This document shows, one piece after another, positions 63,057 to 64,000 of a stretch of 64,000 nucleotides of DNA. The DNA lies in contig JAPORQ010000067.1 in the NCBI GenBank assembly GCA_026710155.1, positions 1 through 64,000 on the forward strand. The letters run 5' to 3'. The notes below the pieces were generated by a model. The model was not told the origin of the DNA and made no database searches. It saw only the letters and a list, made by a program, of their open reading frames with translations. The stretch is from Paracoccaceae bacterium (GTDB lineage Bacteria; Pseudomonadota; Alphaproteobacteria; Rhodobacterales; Rhodobacteraceae). The position numbers and the translations under genes were made by a program. How positions within the stretch are numbered: the first letter of the stretch is position 1; each line of letters begins with the position of its first letter.

Positions 63057-63080
63057 GGTGCAGCACGACAGTGCTGCACC
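63057..63080 (+). terminator. Perfect 10-bp hairpin between binding protein and ATPase genes
   Basis: GGTGCAGCAC and GTGCTGCACC form a ten-base-pair stem with a GACA loop. There is no U-tract, so it is more likely an mRNA-stabilising or attenuating hairpin at the 3' end of the binding-protein message than a full terminator. An ATPase start at 63046 would put it inside coding sequence; a start at 63082 puts it in the leader. Confidence 0.7.
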
Positions 63081-63081
63081 T

Positions 63082-64000
63082 ATGATTGAACTCAGGGGGA
63101 TCTCGAAATCCTTTGGTCCTGTTCAGGCGAATAAAAATATAAATTTGAAAGTCAGCAAGGGATCAATCCACGGCATTGTCGGTGAAAATGGTGCCGGTAA
63201 ATCGACCCTGATGTCTATTCTCTACGGATTTTACAAATCTGATTCGGGAGAAATCTATATTAATGGCAAGCAGATCAATATCACTGATAGCCATGTCGCA
63301 ATCGAGGCCGGCATCGGCATGGTTCACCAACACTTCAAATTGGTCGAAAACTTTACAGTCCTGGAAAATGTCATTCTGGGCATGGAAAACAGTTTTTTAA
63401 TCAACACGGCCCTGAACAATGCAAGGGTACTTCTTTCTGAACTTGCATCCACATATTCACTTGAAGTGGATCCGGATGCCCTGATTGAAGACTTGTCCGT
63501 GGGACATCAGCAGCGGGTTGAAATACTCAAAGCCCTTTATCGACAGGCAGACATACTTATTTTGGATGAACCAACGGGGGTTTTGACACCAGCCGAAGCA
63601 GATCATCTGTTCAATATTCTGCGAAACCTCTCCAAAGAAGGCAAGACCATAATCTTGATTACCCACAAACTGAAGGAAATCATGTCGGTCACTGACACCG
63701 TAAGTGTCATGAGGCGGGGTGAAATGACGGCCACCCTGGAAACAAGTAAAACCACCCCCCAAGAGTTGGCTGAATTAATGGTTGGCAGATCCGTTTTGCT
63801 CAGGATTGAAAAGGACGCCACAGAAGTGGGAGGCAAATCGCTGGAGGTCCATAACCTCAGTGTCATGGACAAACGAGGTGTAACAGCCCTGAAGAATGTA
63901 TCATTTCATGTAAGAAAGGGTGAAATACTGGGCATTGCAGGTGTTGCAGGCAATGGCCAGACAGAACTTCTTGAAGCCTTGGGAGGCATATCACCTGCAA
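63082..64000 (+). CDS. Nucleoside-type ABC importer ATPase (double domain), partial
   Basis: Runs off the window; about 306 codons are visible from the ATG at 63082 (MIELRGISKSFGPVQANKN…). An in-frame ATG at 63046 would add 12 residues spanning the hairpin. The first nucleotide-binding domain is complete: Walker A GIVGENGAGKSTLMSILYGF, H-loop partner VHQHFKLVENFTVLENVILG, signature LSVGHQQRVEILKALYRQAD and Walker B ILILDEPTGVLTP. A second domain has started (VSFHVRKGEILGIAGVAGNG). Double-domain ATPases of this kind (YufO/RbsA-like) serve BMP-type importers; permease genes should follow beyond the window. Confidence 0.93.
   Translation, partial: MIELRGISKSFGPVQANKNINLKVSKGSIHGIVGENGAGKSTLMSILYGFYKSDSGEIYINGKQINITDSHVAIEAGIGMVHQHFKLVENFTVLENVILGMENSFLINTALNNARVLLSELASTYSLEVDPDALIEDLSVGHQQRVEILKALYRQADILILDEPTGVLTPAEADHLFNILRNLSKEGKTIILITHKLKEIMSVTDTVSVMRRGEMTATLETSKTTPQELAELMVGRSVLLRIEKDATEVGGKSLEVHNLSVMDKRGVTALKNVSFHVRKGEILGIAGVAGNGQTELLEALGGISPA

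Noticed and set aside
1..64000. tRNA, rRNA, CRISPR or prophage structures
   Set aside because: No TPsiC-arm-like motifs with matching cloverleaf, no rRNA signatures, no regularly spaced repeats and no phage structural genes were seen by eye.

Overview
The window looks like the chromosome of an alphaproteobacterium close to Rhodobacterales. The conserved blocks point there: fabA-fabB-fabI, coaBC-dut-moeB, rsmI divergent from an LpoA-like lipoprotein, murJ / rhomboid-like / trpS, an SH3-domain protein divergent from a 2-hydroxyacid dehydrogenase, nfu-tsaB, and a smoEFG/mtlK-type polyol locus. Base composition is moderate to low in GC for that group. Many pseudogenes, short inverted-repeat elements, ankyrin and phytanoyl-CoA dioxygenase genes and catabolic genes for methylated amines suggest a host-associated, possibly marine invertebrate symbiont. 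That last point is inference.

Layout. 1-0.6 kb: start of a GH4 glycosidase (minus) and a ParB-like protein. 0.59-2.52 kb: a putative mobile unit bounded by 39-bp inverted repeats, holding a Panacea-domain antitoxin gene with a membrane partner and an HNH nuclease with a perfect 177-bp tandem duplication. 2.9-8.75 kb: a complete peptide/oligosaccharide-type ABC importer with a fused double ATPase. 8.9-11.2 kb: a broken exported gene, a HEAT-like protein and an amine-oxidase-type flavoprotein. 11.2-14.6 kb: tag and fabA-fabB-fabI.

14.6-25.5 kb is the accessory region. A composite element (14650-18619) is bounded by two copies of a 205-bp short inverted-repeat element and flanked by the 9-bp repeat ACGACTGCC. 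It splits a glyoxalase/VOC gene and carries a tyrosine-phosphatase-like gene, a nonsense-interrupted ankyrin gene and a frameshifted DUF3800 gene. Next come an AbiEii-like nucleotidyltransferase with an XRE regulator, a third copy of the 205-bp element with its own 9-bp target duplication, a phytanoyl-CoA dioxygenase, a broken AlbA_2/Schlafen gene and a DUF3883 protein. A second cargo element (24100-25493), with long terminal inverted repeats and an 8-bp target duplication, carries a small protein plus a ClpP/SDH-type serine protease. Its cargo-less relative lies at 33051-33232. No transposase is visible in any of these units.

25.7-46.7 kb is mainly housekeeping and catabolism: HAD dehalogenase, alpha/beta hydrolase, dimethylglycine/sarcosine dehydrogenase, a relic of a UgpC-type ATPase, M3 peptidase, an exported protein cut off from its signal peptide by a poly-C tract, SH3 protein, 2-hydroxyacid dehydrogenase, moeB, dut, coaBC, soxA-soxG, cobP-cobC, gshB and rsmI. 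46.8-53.7 kb: LpoA-like lipoprotein, parDE-like pair, murJ, a pseudo-rhomboid, trpS, ilvE and coxG. 54.3-59.9 kb: a polyol uptake operon (binding protein, two permeases), a truncated SDR, an AraC regulator and mannitol dehydrogenase; the usual ATPase gene is missing. 60.2-61.4 kb: nfu and tsaB. 62-64 kb: a BMP-family (nucleoside-type) ABC importer running off the end. No rRNA, tRNA or CRISPR array was recognised.
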